A stretch of DNA of 64,000 bases, taken from positions 62,001 to 126,000 of the forward strand of contig NZ_AOLM01000019.1 of the NCBI RefSeq assembly GCF_000337835.1, in the 5' to 3' direction. This stretch comes from Haloferax sulfurifontis ATCC BAA-897 (lineage in GTDB: Archaea > Halobacteriota > Halobacteria > Halobacteriales > Haloferacaceae). Below are positions 50,694-59,211 of the stretch, one piece after another. The notes below the pieces were generated by a model, which did no database searches, had not been told where the DNA came from, and saw only the letters and a list, made by a program, of their open reading frames with translations. Position numbers and translations under genes: made by a program. How positions within the stretch are numbered: the first letter of the stretch is position 1; every line of letters begins with the position of its first letter.

Positions 50694-51863
50694 TCAGACG
50701 CCCTGACCCATCAGGTGACTGCGGAGGATGTCGGCGTTCTTCGTCCCGGACTCGGTGTTGACGACGACGACCGTGTCGTCCTCGTCGAACTCGTCCGCGA
50801 GTTCCCACGCGCCGGCGAGCGCGACGCCGCCCGCGGGACCGACTTCGACGCCGGCGGTCTGGGCGGCGGTGACGGCGGATTCGAGCGCGTCGTCGTCGCT
50901 GACGGCGACGGCCGCGCCGCCGGACTCGCGGACGGCGCGGAGCGCGAGCGACCCGCCCGCGGGGTCCGGAATCTCCAGTTCGCCGACGATGGTGTCCGGG
51001 TGGTTCCACGCCTCGTGGGTGTCGCTTTCGGCCTCCCACGCGGTGGCGACGGGGGAGCAACCGACCGACTGCGCGGCGACGAGCTTGGGAATCGACTCGA
51101 CCAGTCCGAGGTCGACGAGGTCGGAAAAGCCCTTGTAGACCCCGTAGGCGAGTTCGCCGGTCGAGACGGGGACGACGACCCAGTCGGGGACCGACCAGTC
51201 GAGGCGCTCTGCGACCTCGTAGGCGATGGTCTTCGCGCCGTCGTGGCGGTAGGGGTTGTCGAACTCCTGGAGCGTGTACCAGTCGCTTTTGAGCTGTTCG
51301 TGGAGCGCCGAGAGCGCGTCGGGGTAGCGCCCGCCGACGACCTTCATCTGGCCGCCGTGGACGTTCACCATGGCCTTGTTCGGGAACGGCGTCCGCGAGG
51401 GGACGAAGCCGTAGGAGCGCGCGTCCACGAGGCCCGCGTAGGAGGCCGCCGACTGCGCGCCGTTGCCGGGCGAGGCGTGCGCGACGACCTCGGCGTCGGC
51501 CTCGCGCGCGGCGGTGACGGCGAGCGAGAAGCCGCGGTCGAGGAACGTCCCGGTCGGGTTGCGACCCTCGTCTTTGATGAGAAGCGACCCGACGCCCGCC
51601 TCCTCGCCGAGCGCGTCGGCCGCGACGAGCGGCGTCGCGCCCTCGTTGGCCGTCACCGGCTCGGCGAAGGGGAGCAGTTCGCGGTAGCGCCACATCGTGT
51701 CGAAGGGGCGCTCGGCGAGCGTCTCGGCGTCCCACTCGACCGCGTCGAGGTCGTAGGCGGGGTCGAGCGGCGCGGCGGCGTCGCTCGCGCCGGTCGCGTC
51801 CGCGTCGTACTCGTCGCCGGTCTCGGTACACACCAGCCCGGAGAAGCTGTCGGACGTCTGCAT
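50694..51863 (-). CDS. Threonine synthase-like protein without the PLP lysine
   Basis: A 389-aa fold-type II PLP-family protein with clear threonine synthase similarity: ANEGATPLV, LLIKDEGRNPTGTF, HASPGNGAQSAASYAG, VSTGELAYGVYKGFSDL and VEVGPAGGVALAGAWELADE. In the family the segment reads TGSFKDRG with the Schiff-base lysine; here it is TGTFLDRG with Leu108 (codon at 51540-51542), so the catalytic lysine is absent. Only one Cys remains of the N-terminal Zn-like segment. It may be inactive in O-phosphohomoserine cleavage, regulatory, or have a new activity. Do not call it thrC without test. Confidence 0.85.
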   Translation of the reverse strand: MQTSDSFSGLVCTETGDEYDADATGASDAAAPLDPAYDLDAVEWDAETLAERPFDTMWRYRELLPFAEPVTANEGATPLVAADALGEEAGVGSLLIKDEGRNPTGTFLDRGFSLAVTAAREADAEVVAHASPGNGAQSAASYAGLVDARSYGFVPSRTPFPNKAMVNVHGGQMKVVGGRYPDALSALHEQLKSDWYTLQEFDNPYRHDGAKTIAYEVAERLDWSVPDWVVVPVSTGELAYGVYKGFSDLVDLGLVESIPKLVAAQSVGCSPVATAWEAESDTHEAWNHPDTIVGELEIPDPAGGSLALRAVRESGGAAVAVSDDDALESAVTAAQTAGVEVGPAGGVALAGAWELADEFDEDDTVVVVNTESGTKNADILRSHLMGQGV

Positions 51864-51957
51864 GGCCGGGGCTTACGGGGGGAGGGACTAAGCCCTTCCC
51901 GTCGGTCGATGGCCGCCACCCGTAGCGGCTTTGTGTCGCCCGTCCGAGAGACGGGGT

Positions 51958-53235
51958 ATGGACGATAGCCACATCGCGGTCGTCGGCGCGGGCCTCGCGG
52001 GCCTCGTCGCCGCGCGACACCTCGCCGCCGACGGGGCCGACGTGACCGTCGTGGAGCGGCGCGACGGCGTCGGCGGGCGGGTCCGCACCCGGACGAAAGA
52101 CGGCTTCACACTCGACCGCGGGTTTCAGGCCCTCTTCACCGACTACCCCGCAGTCCGGCGGGAACTCGACCTCGACGCGCTGGACCTCCGGCGGTTCACG
52201 CCCGGCGCGACCATCTGCCGACCGAGCCGACGCGCGGTGCTGTCGGACCCCCTCCGCGACATCGGCGGCCTGTTCGAGTCCGTCCGCAACCCCGAGGTGA
52301 CGACGAGCGACAAGCTCCGGACGCTGGCGCTCAGACAGGACGTGAGCACCCGCGACGAGGCGGACATCTTCGCCTCGGCGGACCGGAGCATCCGGTCGTA
52401 CCTCCGCGACTGGGGCTTCTCGGAGGACTACATCGAGCACTTCGTCGCGCCCTTCTACGGCGGCATCACGCTCGACCGCTCGCTCTCGTCGTCGAAGCGG
52501 GTGTTCGAGTACACGTTCAAGATGCTCTCGACGGGGAGCACCGCGGTCCCCGCGTCGGGCATGCAGGCGGTCCCCGAGCAACTCGCCGACGCCGCCCGCG
52601 ACGAGGGCGCGACCCTCCGCCTCGGCGAGCGCGTCGAGTCGGTCCAGTCCGACGGCGACGGCGCGGTCGTCACCACGGGCGACGAGTCGCTCGAAGCCGA
52701 CGCGGTCGTCGTCGCCACCGACCCCAAGGAGGCGCGCCGGCTGACCGGCGTCGGGTCGATTCCGACCGAGGCCCACGGCTGTGTCACCCAGTACTACACG
52801 CTCCCGAGCGGGAGCGACCTCGACGCGGGCAAGCGAATCATGCTCAACGCGCCGAGTCCCGACCCCAACACGGTCGTCCCGCTTTCGACCGTCGCGCCGG
52901 AGTACGCCCCGCCGGGCGCGGAGCTCCTGAACGCGACGTTCCTCGGCGCGGCCGCGCAGGACGACTCCGAGGAGGAACTGTTCGAGAAGACCCGCCGGAC
53001 GCTCGAAGCGTGGTACCCGGAACGCTACTTCGACGACCTCGAACTGCTCCACACCGACTACATCTCCTTCGCGCAGTTCGCCCAGCCGCCGGGCGTCCAC
53101 GAGTCCCTGCCTGACGCCCGCGACGCCCCCGGCCGGGCGTACCTCGCCGGCGACTACACCGCGTGGTCGTCGATTCAGGGCGCGATGCGAAGCGGGAAAG
53201 AGGCCGCCGACGCCGTCCGCGACGACCTGTCGTAG
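51958..53235 (+). CDS. FAD-dependent amine oxidase/phytoene desaturase-like oxidoreductase
   Basis: A 425-aa flavoprotein. The dinucleotide motif is IAVVGAGLAGLVAARHL, followed by the second FAD motif GVGGRVRTRTKDGFTLDRGF. The C-terminal FAD motif is AYLAGDYTAWSSIQGAMRSG. The middle part resembles protoporphyrinogen oxidase and carotenoid desaturase relatives, but no carotenoid genes are adjacent, so the substrate is unknown. It is divergent from the threonine-synthase-like gene with a 94-base spacer. Confidence 0.85.
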   Translation: MDDSHIAVVGAGLAGLVAARHLAADGADVTVVERRDGVGGRVRTRTKDGFTLDRGFQALFTDYPAVRRELDLDALDLRRFTPGATICRPSRRAVLSDPLRDIGGLFESVRNPEVTTSDKLRTLALRQDVSTRDEADIFASADRSIRSYLRDWGFSEDYIEHFVAPFYGGITLDRSLSSSKRVFEYTFKMLSTGSTAVPASGMQAVPEQLADAARDEGATLRLGERVESVQSDGDGAVVTTGDESLEADAVVVATDPKEARRLTGVGSIPTEAHGCVTQYYTLPSGSDLDAGKRIMLNAPSPDPNTVVPLSTVAPEYAPPGAELLNATFLGAAAQDDSEEELFEKTRRTLEAWYPERYFDDLELLHTDYISFAQFAQPPGVHESLPDARDAPGRAYLAGDYTAWSSIQGAMRSGKEAADAVRDDLS

Positions 53236-53282
53236 TCGCGCGCTTCGCCGACGGTTGTCGACTCGCCGCCCGCCTCGACTCC

Positions 53283-53975
53283 TCAGAGCAACCGTCGAAG
53301 CTTCCCCAGCGGCGGGAACGTGAGGGTCTCGTCCGCCTCCGCATCGCGCACCAGCGGCCGGAAGACGCCCGCGTCGGTGACGAGCGGCGAGTCGAAGTCG
53401 GCCGTCCGCATCCCGTTGATTTCGACGCCCGCGGCGAGGCGGGTGAACGCCGGGAGCATCAGCACGTCGCCGCCACGGAAGGCGTCGGGGCCGTAGAGGA
53501 CGCAGGGCCGCCGCCGGCCCTCAACGGAGAGCGTCGGGTGGTCGTGGCCGACGACGTAGCGGTCGGCGTCGCCGTCCGGCTCGCGGTGGCCGTGGCAGAC
53601 GAGCGTCCCGTCGGCGAGTCGGTACTCGTCGTGCACCTCGTCGGGCCAGACCTCGGCGAGCACCGTGTCGTGGTTGCCGGCGACGAACACCGGGTCGGCA
53701 CCGGCGTCGGAGCAGGTCTCCGCGAGGGTTTCGAGGGCCGCGACGTGGCGCTCCGAGACGCGGTCGAACCGGTGGAGCACGTCGCCGGCGAAGACGACCT
53801 CGTGGGGGGCGAACTCGGCGCAGGAGGCTCGCAGGCGCGCCGCGAGGTCGGTCCCCTCGCCGAGCGGGAACTCGACCGCCGACGCGTCGGCTCGGCCGAC
53901 GTGCAGGTCCGCGATGACGAGCGCGTCGGCGTCGGGGAGGAAGACGGCGCGCTCGCGGACGGAGACGCGTGTCAC
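53283..53975 (-). CDS. Archaeal calcineurin-like metallophosphoesterase
   Basis: About 230 aa. Metal motifs in order: ALVIADLHVGRADA (D-x-H), VVFAGDVLHRFD (GD), PVFVAGNHDT (GNHD), LVCHGHREPDG and YVVGHDHPTLS (GHDH). This matches the archaeal group of small phosphoesterases often found with Lhr helicase or nucleases. The GTG at 53975 is preferred because the frame further upstream has no family features, and ATTTG near 54000-54008 could be its TATA box. Substrate unknown. Confidence 0.85.
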   Translation of the reverse strand: MTRVSVRERAVFLPDADALVIADLHVGRADASAVEFPLGEGTDLAARLRASCAEFAPHEVVFAGDVLHRFDRVSERHVAALETLAETCSDAGADPVFVAGNHDTVLAEVWPDEVHDEYRLADGTLVCHGHREPDGDADRYVVGHDHPTLSVEGRRRPCVLYGPDAFRGGDVLMLPAFTRLAAGVEINGMRTADFDSPLVTDAGVFRPLVRDAEADETLTFPPLGKLRRLL

Positions 53976-54115
53976 GACCGAATCGAGGGGCGACGAAGAC
54001 AAATCTCCACCGGCGACGCGCGCCGGGGCGAACGCCCGCGAGAGGCCGGCGAAGCGGGGGCGAAGCCGGCGTCGGAGCAGGGGCCTTTTTAATCGGTGCG
54101 TCCCACGTTCGGCAC

Positions 54116-54895
54116 ATGAGCGGCGCACTGGAGGACAAGCGCACCGCGACCCGCTTTCGCATCCTCGCCGAGATAGCCGACCGACAGCCGGCGGTGAGTC
54201 AGGGCGAAATCGCCGAGGCGGTCGGGGTGACGAGTCAGGCGGTCTCCGAGTACATCCGCGACCTCGTCGAAGACGGGCTCGTCGAAAAGCAGGGCCGGTC
54301 GCGCTACCGCGTGACGAAAGAGGGCGTCGACTGGCTGTTTCAGGAGGCGCGCGCTCTCCAGCGGTTCGCCGAACACGTCACCGACGACGTGCTGGAGAGC
54401 GTCAACGAGGACGCCGCAATCGTCACCGACGACGTCGAGGCCGGCGACACGGTGACGCTCTCGCTCCGAGACGGCCTGCTCCACGCCACGCCCGGCGACG
54501 ACGGGCCGGCCATCGGCGTCGCCACCACCGACGCCGAGGCGGGCGACGCGGCCAGCGTCACCGGCTTCGAGGGCGTCATCGAGATGGAACCCGGGTCGGT
54601 GCGCGTCCTGCAGGTACCGCCCGCGCGGGTCGGCGAGGCCGAGGCGGTCGATTCGGACGCGCTCGCGGCGGCGTGCGACGAGGCCGACATCGTCGTCGCC
54701 GCGGGCGTCGAGGCCGTCGTCGCCTGCCGCCACGCGGGCGTCGACGTGCGGACGTGGTTCGCGCCGGGCGAGGTCGCCGCCGACGCCGCGGCCCGCGGCC
54801 TCGACGCCGCGGTCGTCGCCAGCACGGACGCCGCCGGGCGCGTGACCGACGCGCTCCGCGACGCGGGCGTGCTGTTCGAAGTGACGGAGCCGTAG
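54116..54895 (+). CDS. Archaeal wHTH transcriptional regulator with conserved C-terminal domain
   Basis: A 259-aa protein. Residues about 8-70 form a winged helix (TRFRILAEIADRQPAVSQ, EIAEAVGVTSQAVSEYIRDL, KQGRSRYRVTKEGVDWLF). The remaining part is an alpha/beta domain (DDVEAGDTVTLSLRDGLLH, VATTDAEAGDAASVTGF, IVVAAGVEAVVACRHAGVD) known from archaeal regulators (DUF7839 from memory) and likely senses a ligand. The CTTTTTAATC box at about 54084-54093 lies 27 nt before the ATG, so it is leaderless. Confidence 0.85.
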   Translation: MSGALEDKRTATRFRILAEIADRQPAVSQGEIAEAVGVTSQAVSEYIRDLVEDGLVEKQGRSRYRVTKEGVDWLFQEARALQRFAEHVTDDVLESVNEDAAIVTDDVEAGDTVTLSLRDGLLHATPGDDGPAIGVATTDAEAGDAASVTGFEGVIEMEPGSVRVLQVPPARVGEAEAVDSDALAAACDEADIVVAAGVEAVVACRHAGVDVRTWFAPGEVAADAAARGLDAAVVASTDAAGRVTDALRDAGVLFEVTEP

Positions 54896-54933
54896 CTCCG
54901 CGCCGGTTTCATTTTTCAGGTCGAACTCGCCGC

Positions 54934-55545
54934 TCAGCCCTCGGCGTGTTCCCGCGCCATCGTGTACGCCTCCCGTAGCTCGTGGAACCGCTCTCGGTCG
55001 CCGCCGTGGTCGGGATGCACGTCCTTCACTCGCGCTCGATAGGCGTCCTGAACGGCCTCCGTGGACGCGTTCGCGGGGAGGTCGAGCCGGTCGAACGCGG
55101 CCGACACGGGGTCGTCGAGGTCGGCCAGTCCGGGCTCGACGTCCGGCACGTCGAACGGGAGCCGGCGACCGAGTTGGCCGCCGGGCATCTCGTGTTCGCA
55201 GAGGACGGCGTAGACGCCGGCGCGCTCGAGGCGGAAGAACGCCTGCGCGTCGAACGTGATGGCGACGCCGCGGTCGGGGAGGAAAAACGCCACCGTCTCG
55301 CCGCGGACCGGGCGGTCCTCGACGAACCGCTCCCCGATGGATGTGAGGTAGTCGCGGATTTCGACGCGGCGGCGGCCCGTCCCGTCGACGCGGGGGCCGC
55401 GGGAGACCCGCCGCTCCGGGAACACACGGCCGCCGACGACGAAGACGCCGGCGACGATGACGGAGGCGACCGCGCCCGCCACGAGACCGACGAGGAGCCA
55501 CGGCGGGAGCAGAAAGACCCACTCCGGAAGCACGCTAGAAGTCAC
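54934..55545 (-). CDS. Membrane-anchored J-domain protein
   Basis: About 203 aa. An N-terminal membrane helix (LLVGLVAGAVASVIVAGVFV) is followed by a beta-rich domain of unknown type (GETVAFFLPDRGVAITFDAQ, VYAVLCEHEMPGG) and a C-terminal J domain with the HPD motif in AYRARVKDVHPDHGGDRERF. J domains stimulate DnaK ATPase, so this protein may recruit DnaK to the membrane. The GTG at 55545 is preferred; the frame is open for 19 more codons upstream. Confidence 0.8.
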   Translation of the reverse strand: MTSSVLPEWVFLLPPWLLVGLVAGAVASVIVAGVFVVGGRVFPERRVSRGPRVDGTGRRRVEIRDYLTSIGERFVEDRPVRGETVAFFLPDRGVAITFDAQAFFRLERAGVYAVLCEHEMPGGQLGRRLPFDVPDVEPGLADLDDPVSAAFDRLDLPANASTEAVQDAYRARVKDVHPDHGGDRERFHELREAYTMAREHAEG

Positions 55546-55610
55546 GGGACGAGCGATTATGAACCCCTCGCTGTCCGTAACGGTTTGCCGCCGGCGAACC
55601 AAGTGACGGT

Positions 55611-55859
55611 ATGCGACCGATTCGCTTCGAGGAGGCCGACAGCGCGGAGCGCACCCAAATCGGCGAGGGACTGACGCGGCCGGCCGTCGCCGCAGGACGG
55701 CTGGAGACGGGCCGCGCGGAGGGGAAGTACTTCCTCCGCCACGACGACGGCTGTGCGGTCTGCGGGAGGCCGGTCGAAGCCGGGTCGCCGTTCTACCTCG
55801 ACCCCGACGCCGGCGAAATCCTGTGCGAGGAACACGGCCGGGAGCGCAGAGAGTCCTGA
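55611..55859 (+). CDS. Small CxxC zinc-ribbon-like protein
   Basis: An 82-aa protein. The C-terminal part has CAVCGRPVEAG and then CEEHGRE, giving C-x2-C...C-x2-H, a likely Zn site of a treble-clef or ribbon type. The N-terminus (RFEEADSAERTQIGEGLTRP) is polar. It lies about 120 bases before ppsA in the same direction, with a separate promoter between. Function unknown; family not identified with certainty. Confidence 0.72.
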   Translation: MRPIRFEEADSAERTQIGEGLTRPAVAAGRLETGRAEGKYFLRHDDGCAVCGRPVEAGSPFYLDPDAGEILCEEHGRERRES

Positions 55860-55893
55860 GAGCGGCCGTCTCCCCGCCGAGGTCGCAATTTCA

Positions 55894-55909
55894 TACTCGG
55901 CTTCGAGTG
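55894..55909 (+). promoter_or_regulatory. TrmB-type box upstream of ppsA
   Basis: TACT-CGGCTTC-GAGTG fits the TrmB consensus TACT-N7/8-GAGTA defined in Halobacterium, with one final mismatch. It lies about 40 nt upstream of the CTTTATC TATA-like box (about 55938-55946), the position expected for TrmB activation of gluconeogenic genes at low glucose. This is a sequence match only. Confidence 0.5.
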
Positions 55910-55976
55910 AGTTTTCATTCATACTTGTTTCGTTCGCAAACTTCTTTATCGGGGTACGGGACCATACGAACATCAC

Positions 55977-58253
55977 ATGGCTGTAGTCTGGCTGGACGAC
56001 GTACGGGCCGACGACCTCGACCTGGTCGGCGGGAAAGGCGCGTCGCTGGGTGAACTCACGGGTGCGGGGCTCCCCGTGCCGCCGGGATTCGTCGTCACGG
56101 CGAGCACGTATCGCGCGTTCATCGAGGACGCGGGCATCGACGACGAGCTGTTCGCCGCGGTCGAGGTCGACCACGAGGACTCCGCGGCGCTGAAGGCGGC
56201 CCACGAGGCGGCGCACGACCTCATCATGGAGACGCCGATGCCGGACGACGTGCGGGAGGAAATCCTCGACGCCTACCGGAGCGTCGGCGAGGGCGACGCC
56301 TTCGTCGCGGTCCGGTCGTCCGCGACGGCCGAGGACCTGCCCGACGCCTCCTTCGCGGGCCAACAGGAGACGTTCCTCAACGTCACCGAGGAGGACCTCC
56401 TCGACCGCGTCAAGGAGTGTTGGGCATCGCTGTTCTCGGAGCGCGCCATCTACTACCGCAACCGCAAGGGGTTCCCCCACGACAAGGTCGACATCGCGGT
56501 GGTCGTCCAGCAGATGGTCGACGCCGAGAAGTCCGGCGTGATGTTCACCCGCCACCCCTCGACCGGCAAAAAGGAGATTATCATCGAGGCGGCGTGGGGT
56601 CTCGGCGAGGCCGTCGTCTCCGGCACCGTCTCGCCCGACAACTACGTCGTCAGCCGCGAGACCGGCGAGGTCGAAACGGCGACCATCGCGGACAAGAAGA
56701 CGATGTGCGTCCGCGACGAGGAAAGCGGCGAGACCGTCATGCGCGACGTGCCGAACGACCGCCGCCACGAGCGCGTGCTCACCGACGACGAGGTGTCCCG
56801 CCTGCTCGAACTCGGCGAACTGGTCGAAGACCACTACGAGACGCCGCAGGACGTGGAGTGGGCCGTCTACGAGGGCGAAGTGTACATGCTCCAGTCGCGC
56901 CCGATTACGACCATCGCCGAGGGCGACGGCGAGGAAGGCGAAAGCGACAGCGGCGGGAGCTCGCGGGCGACCGCGACCGGCGACGACGTGCTCATCCGCG
57001 GTCTCGGCGCGAGCCCCGGCATCGCCTCCGGCCGCGCCCGCATCGTCACCAAGCTCGACCACCTCGACCAGGTCGCCGAGGGCGACATCATCGTCACCGA
57101 GATGACCATGCCGGACATGGTGCCCGCGATGAAGCGCGCCGCCGGCATCGTCACCGACGAGGGCGGGATGACCTCCCACGCGGCCATCGTCTCCCGCGAA
57201 CTCGGCGTGCCCGCGGTCGTCGGCACCGGCGACGGGACGAAGACGCTCGAAGACGGCGAGATCATCACCATCGACGGCGACAAGGGCACCATCCGCGAGG
57301 GCGAGGAACCCGAGGAGAAACAGCGCCAGCCCGTCGAGGAGGCCCGCCCCAAGACGCCCGTCAAGCCGATGACCGCGACCGAGGTCAAGGTCAACGTCTC
57401 CATCCCCGAGGCGGGCGAGCGCGCCGCCGCCACGGGCGCAGACGGCGTCGGCCTGCTCCGCATCGAGCACATGGTCCTGACGCTCGGCAAGACCCCAGAG
57501 CGGTTCATCGAGCAGAACGGCGAGCGCGCCTACGTGGACGAAATCGTCTCGGGCGTCCGCGAGGTCGCAGAGGAGTTCTACCCGCGGCCGGTGCGCGTCC
57601 GCACCCTCGACGCGCCGACAGACGAGTTCCGACAGCTGGAGGGCGGCGAGAACGAGCCGCGCGAGCACAACCCGATGCTCGGCTACCGCGGCATCCGCCG
57701 CGGGCTCGACAACCCGAGCGTCTTCCGGCTCGAACTGCAGGCGTTCCGCCGCCTGTTCGACATGGGCTACGACAACCTCGAAGTCATGTTCCCGCTCGTC
57801 AACGACGCGGAGGACGTGCTTCGGGCGAAAGAGCACATGCGCGAGGCCGGCATCGACCCCGAAAAGCGCGAGTGGGGCGTCATGATAGAGACGCCCGCGG
57901 CGGCGCTCTGCATCGAGGAACTCGCCGACGCCGGCATCGACTTCGCCTCGTTCGGCACGAACGACCTGACGCAGTACACCCTCGCGGTGGACCGCAACAA
58001 CGAGCACGTCGCCGACATCTACGACGAACTGCACCCGGCGGTGCTCAAGCTCATCGGCGACACCATCGAGACGTGCCGCGAGGTCGGCGTGAAGACGAGC
58101 ATCTGCGGGCAGGCCGGCTCGAAGCCCAAGATGGTCCAGTTCCTCGTCGACAAGGGCGTCAGCTCCATCTCGGCCAACATCGACGCCGTCCGCGACGTGC
58201 AACACGAGGTCAAGCGCGTCGAACAGCGGCTCCTCCTCGACTCGGTCCGCTGA
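55977..58253 (+). CDS. ppsA: Phosphoenolpyruvate synthase (pyruvate, water dikinase)
   Basis: A 758-aa enzyme that makes PEP from pyruvate and ATP, the first step of gluconeogenesis. Three domains are present: the ATP-grasp N-terminal domain (about 1-330: VGGKGASLGELTGAG, VRSSATAEDLPDASFAGQQE), the phosphohistidine swivel (GGMTSHAAIVSRELGVPAVV, His401) and the C-terminal PEP/pyruvate barrel (VGLLRIEHMVL, NPMLGYRGIRRGL, TSICGQAGSKPKMV with Cys710). It is monocistronic with a probable TrmB box upstream. Confidence 0.96.
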   Translation: MAVVWLDDVRADDLDLVGGKGASLGELTGAGLPVPPGFVVTASTYRAFIEDAGIDDELFAAVEVDHEDSAALKAAHEAAHDLIMETPMPDDVREEILDAYRSVGEGDAFVAVRSSATAEDLPDASFAGQQETFLNVTEEDLLDRVKECWASLFSERAIYYRNRKGFPHDKVDIAVVVQQMVDAEKSGVMFTRHPSTGKKEIIIEAAWGLGEAVVSGTVSPDNYVVSRETGEVETATIADKKTMCVRDEESGETVMRDVPNDRRHERVLTDDEVSRLLELGELVEDHYETPQDVEWAVYEGEVYMLQSRPITTIAEGDGEEGESDSGGSSRATATGDDVLIRGLGASPGIASGRARIVTKLDHLDQVAEGDIIVTEMTMPDMVPAMKRAAGIVTDEGGMTSHAAIVSRELGVPAVVGTGDGTKTLEDGEIITIDGDKGTIREGEEPEEKQRQPVEEARPKTPVKPMTATEVKVNVSIPEAGERAAATGADGVGLLRIEHMVLTLGKTPERFIEQNGERAYVDEIVSGVREVAEEFYPRPVRVRTLDAPTDEFRQLEGGENEPREHNPMLGYRGIRRGLDNPSVFRLELQAFRRLFDMGYDNLEVMFPLVNDAEDVLRAKEHMREAGIDPEKREWGVMIETPAAALCIEELADAGIDFASFGTNDLTQYTLAVDRNNEHVADIYDELHPAVLKLIGDTIETCREVGVKTSICGQAGSKPKMVQFLVDKGVSSISANIDAVRDVQHEVKRVEQRLLLDSVR

Positions 58254-58376
58254 GGCCAGCCGACGTCGAATCACACGACACACCGATTTTCACGGGTTCG
58301 GCCTCGTGTAGCCGCGTTGCCACCTGTCTTTTTCTCTGCGGCTCACGTATCTTCACGGTGAGAGGCCCTGAAAGAC

Positions 58377-59120
58377 ATGTCCACCGCTGTCGATTCCCCC
58401 TCCACCAATCAACCGAACGTAACCGACCGCCTTCGCGCCGTCGTCGTCGCCGTCGTCATCGTCGCCGCCGCCATCGTCCTCGGCGTCGTTCTCACGTTCG
58501 CGTTGTTCATCCCACTGCTCGCGGTGAACGTCGCCATCGATCCGGCGGGGTCGACGTTCCTCATCCTCGCGCTGATACCGTCACAACTCGCCTTCGCGGC
58601 CGTCGGTATCCTCGTCGCAATCGGTGTCCTCGACGGTGTCCCGGTTCGTCTACCGACGCGAACAGACCTCAGGTGGGTGGCTCTCGGCCTCGTCGGGAGT
58701 TTCGCCGCCGTCGCACTGCTCGTCCTCGCATCGACCGTCGTCGACCTCACCCCGGTCCAGTCGGTAGTCGGTGAGGCCGCCGTCGTCGACCCAGAGGTTC
58801 TCGTCGCACTCGCGCTTCTCTCTATCTTCGTCATCGCACCCGCCGAAGAGCTGCTGTTCCGCGGTGCCGTTCAGGGCCGCTTGCGCAAGACGTTCGGCCC
58901 ACTCGGAGCGGTCGTTCTCGCCAGCGCCATCTTCGCGTCGCTCCACGCGTTCAACTTCGTCGGCGGCGGCGTCGTCGTTCTCGTCCCACTTACGGCGTTG
59001 TTTCTCGTCGGGTCGGTGTTCGGCTACATCTACGAGCGAACGGAGAACCTCGCAGTTCCCATCGCCGTCCACGGACTGTACAACGCGACACTATTCCTCT
59101 CGTCGTTCGTTCTTGGGTGA
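58377..59120 (+). CDS. CPBP-family intramembrane metalloprotease (Abi/CAAX type)
   Basis: A 247-aa membrane protein with about seven helices. The CPBP motifs are APAEELLFRGAVQGRL (EExxxR), FASLHAFNF (FxxxH) and PIAVHGLYNATLFL (HxxxN), which make the Zn-glutamic protease site in the membrane. Third-position G/C is a little lower than in its neighbours (more A/T-ending codons), so it may be a later arrival, but this is a weak sign. Such proteins cleave prenylated or other membrane peptides or serve in immunity to own bacteriocins/halocins. Confidence 0.85.
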   Translation: MSTAVDSPSTNQPNVTDRLRAVVVAVVIVAAAIVLGVVLTFALFIPLLAVNVAIDPAGSTFLILALIPSQLAFAAVGILVAIGVLDGVPVRLPTRTDLRWVALGLVGSFAAVALLVLASTVVDLTPVQSVVGEAAVVDPEVLVALALLSIFVIAPAEELLFRGAVQGRLRKTFGPLGAVVLASAIFASLHAFNFVGGGVVVLVPLTALFLVGSVFGYIYERTENLAVPIAVHGLYNATLFLSSFVLG

Positions 59121-59211
59121 GAAACCAGCAGACCACGGCGGTATTCACGCTTGAGATACGCTGTCGTACTGGAGCGGAACCGATATACTGGGTGTGGTTA
59201 TAGTGGGATGC

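Noticed and set aside
50694-51863. Calling this gene thrC
   Set aside because: The Schiff-base lysine is Leu, so the usual activity cannot be assumed despite family similarity.
58377-59120. Horizontally acquired island around the CPBP protease
   Set aside because: Only a mild change in codon use is seen; there are no integrase, IS or repeat boundaries.
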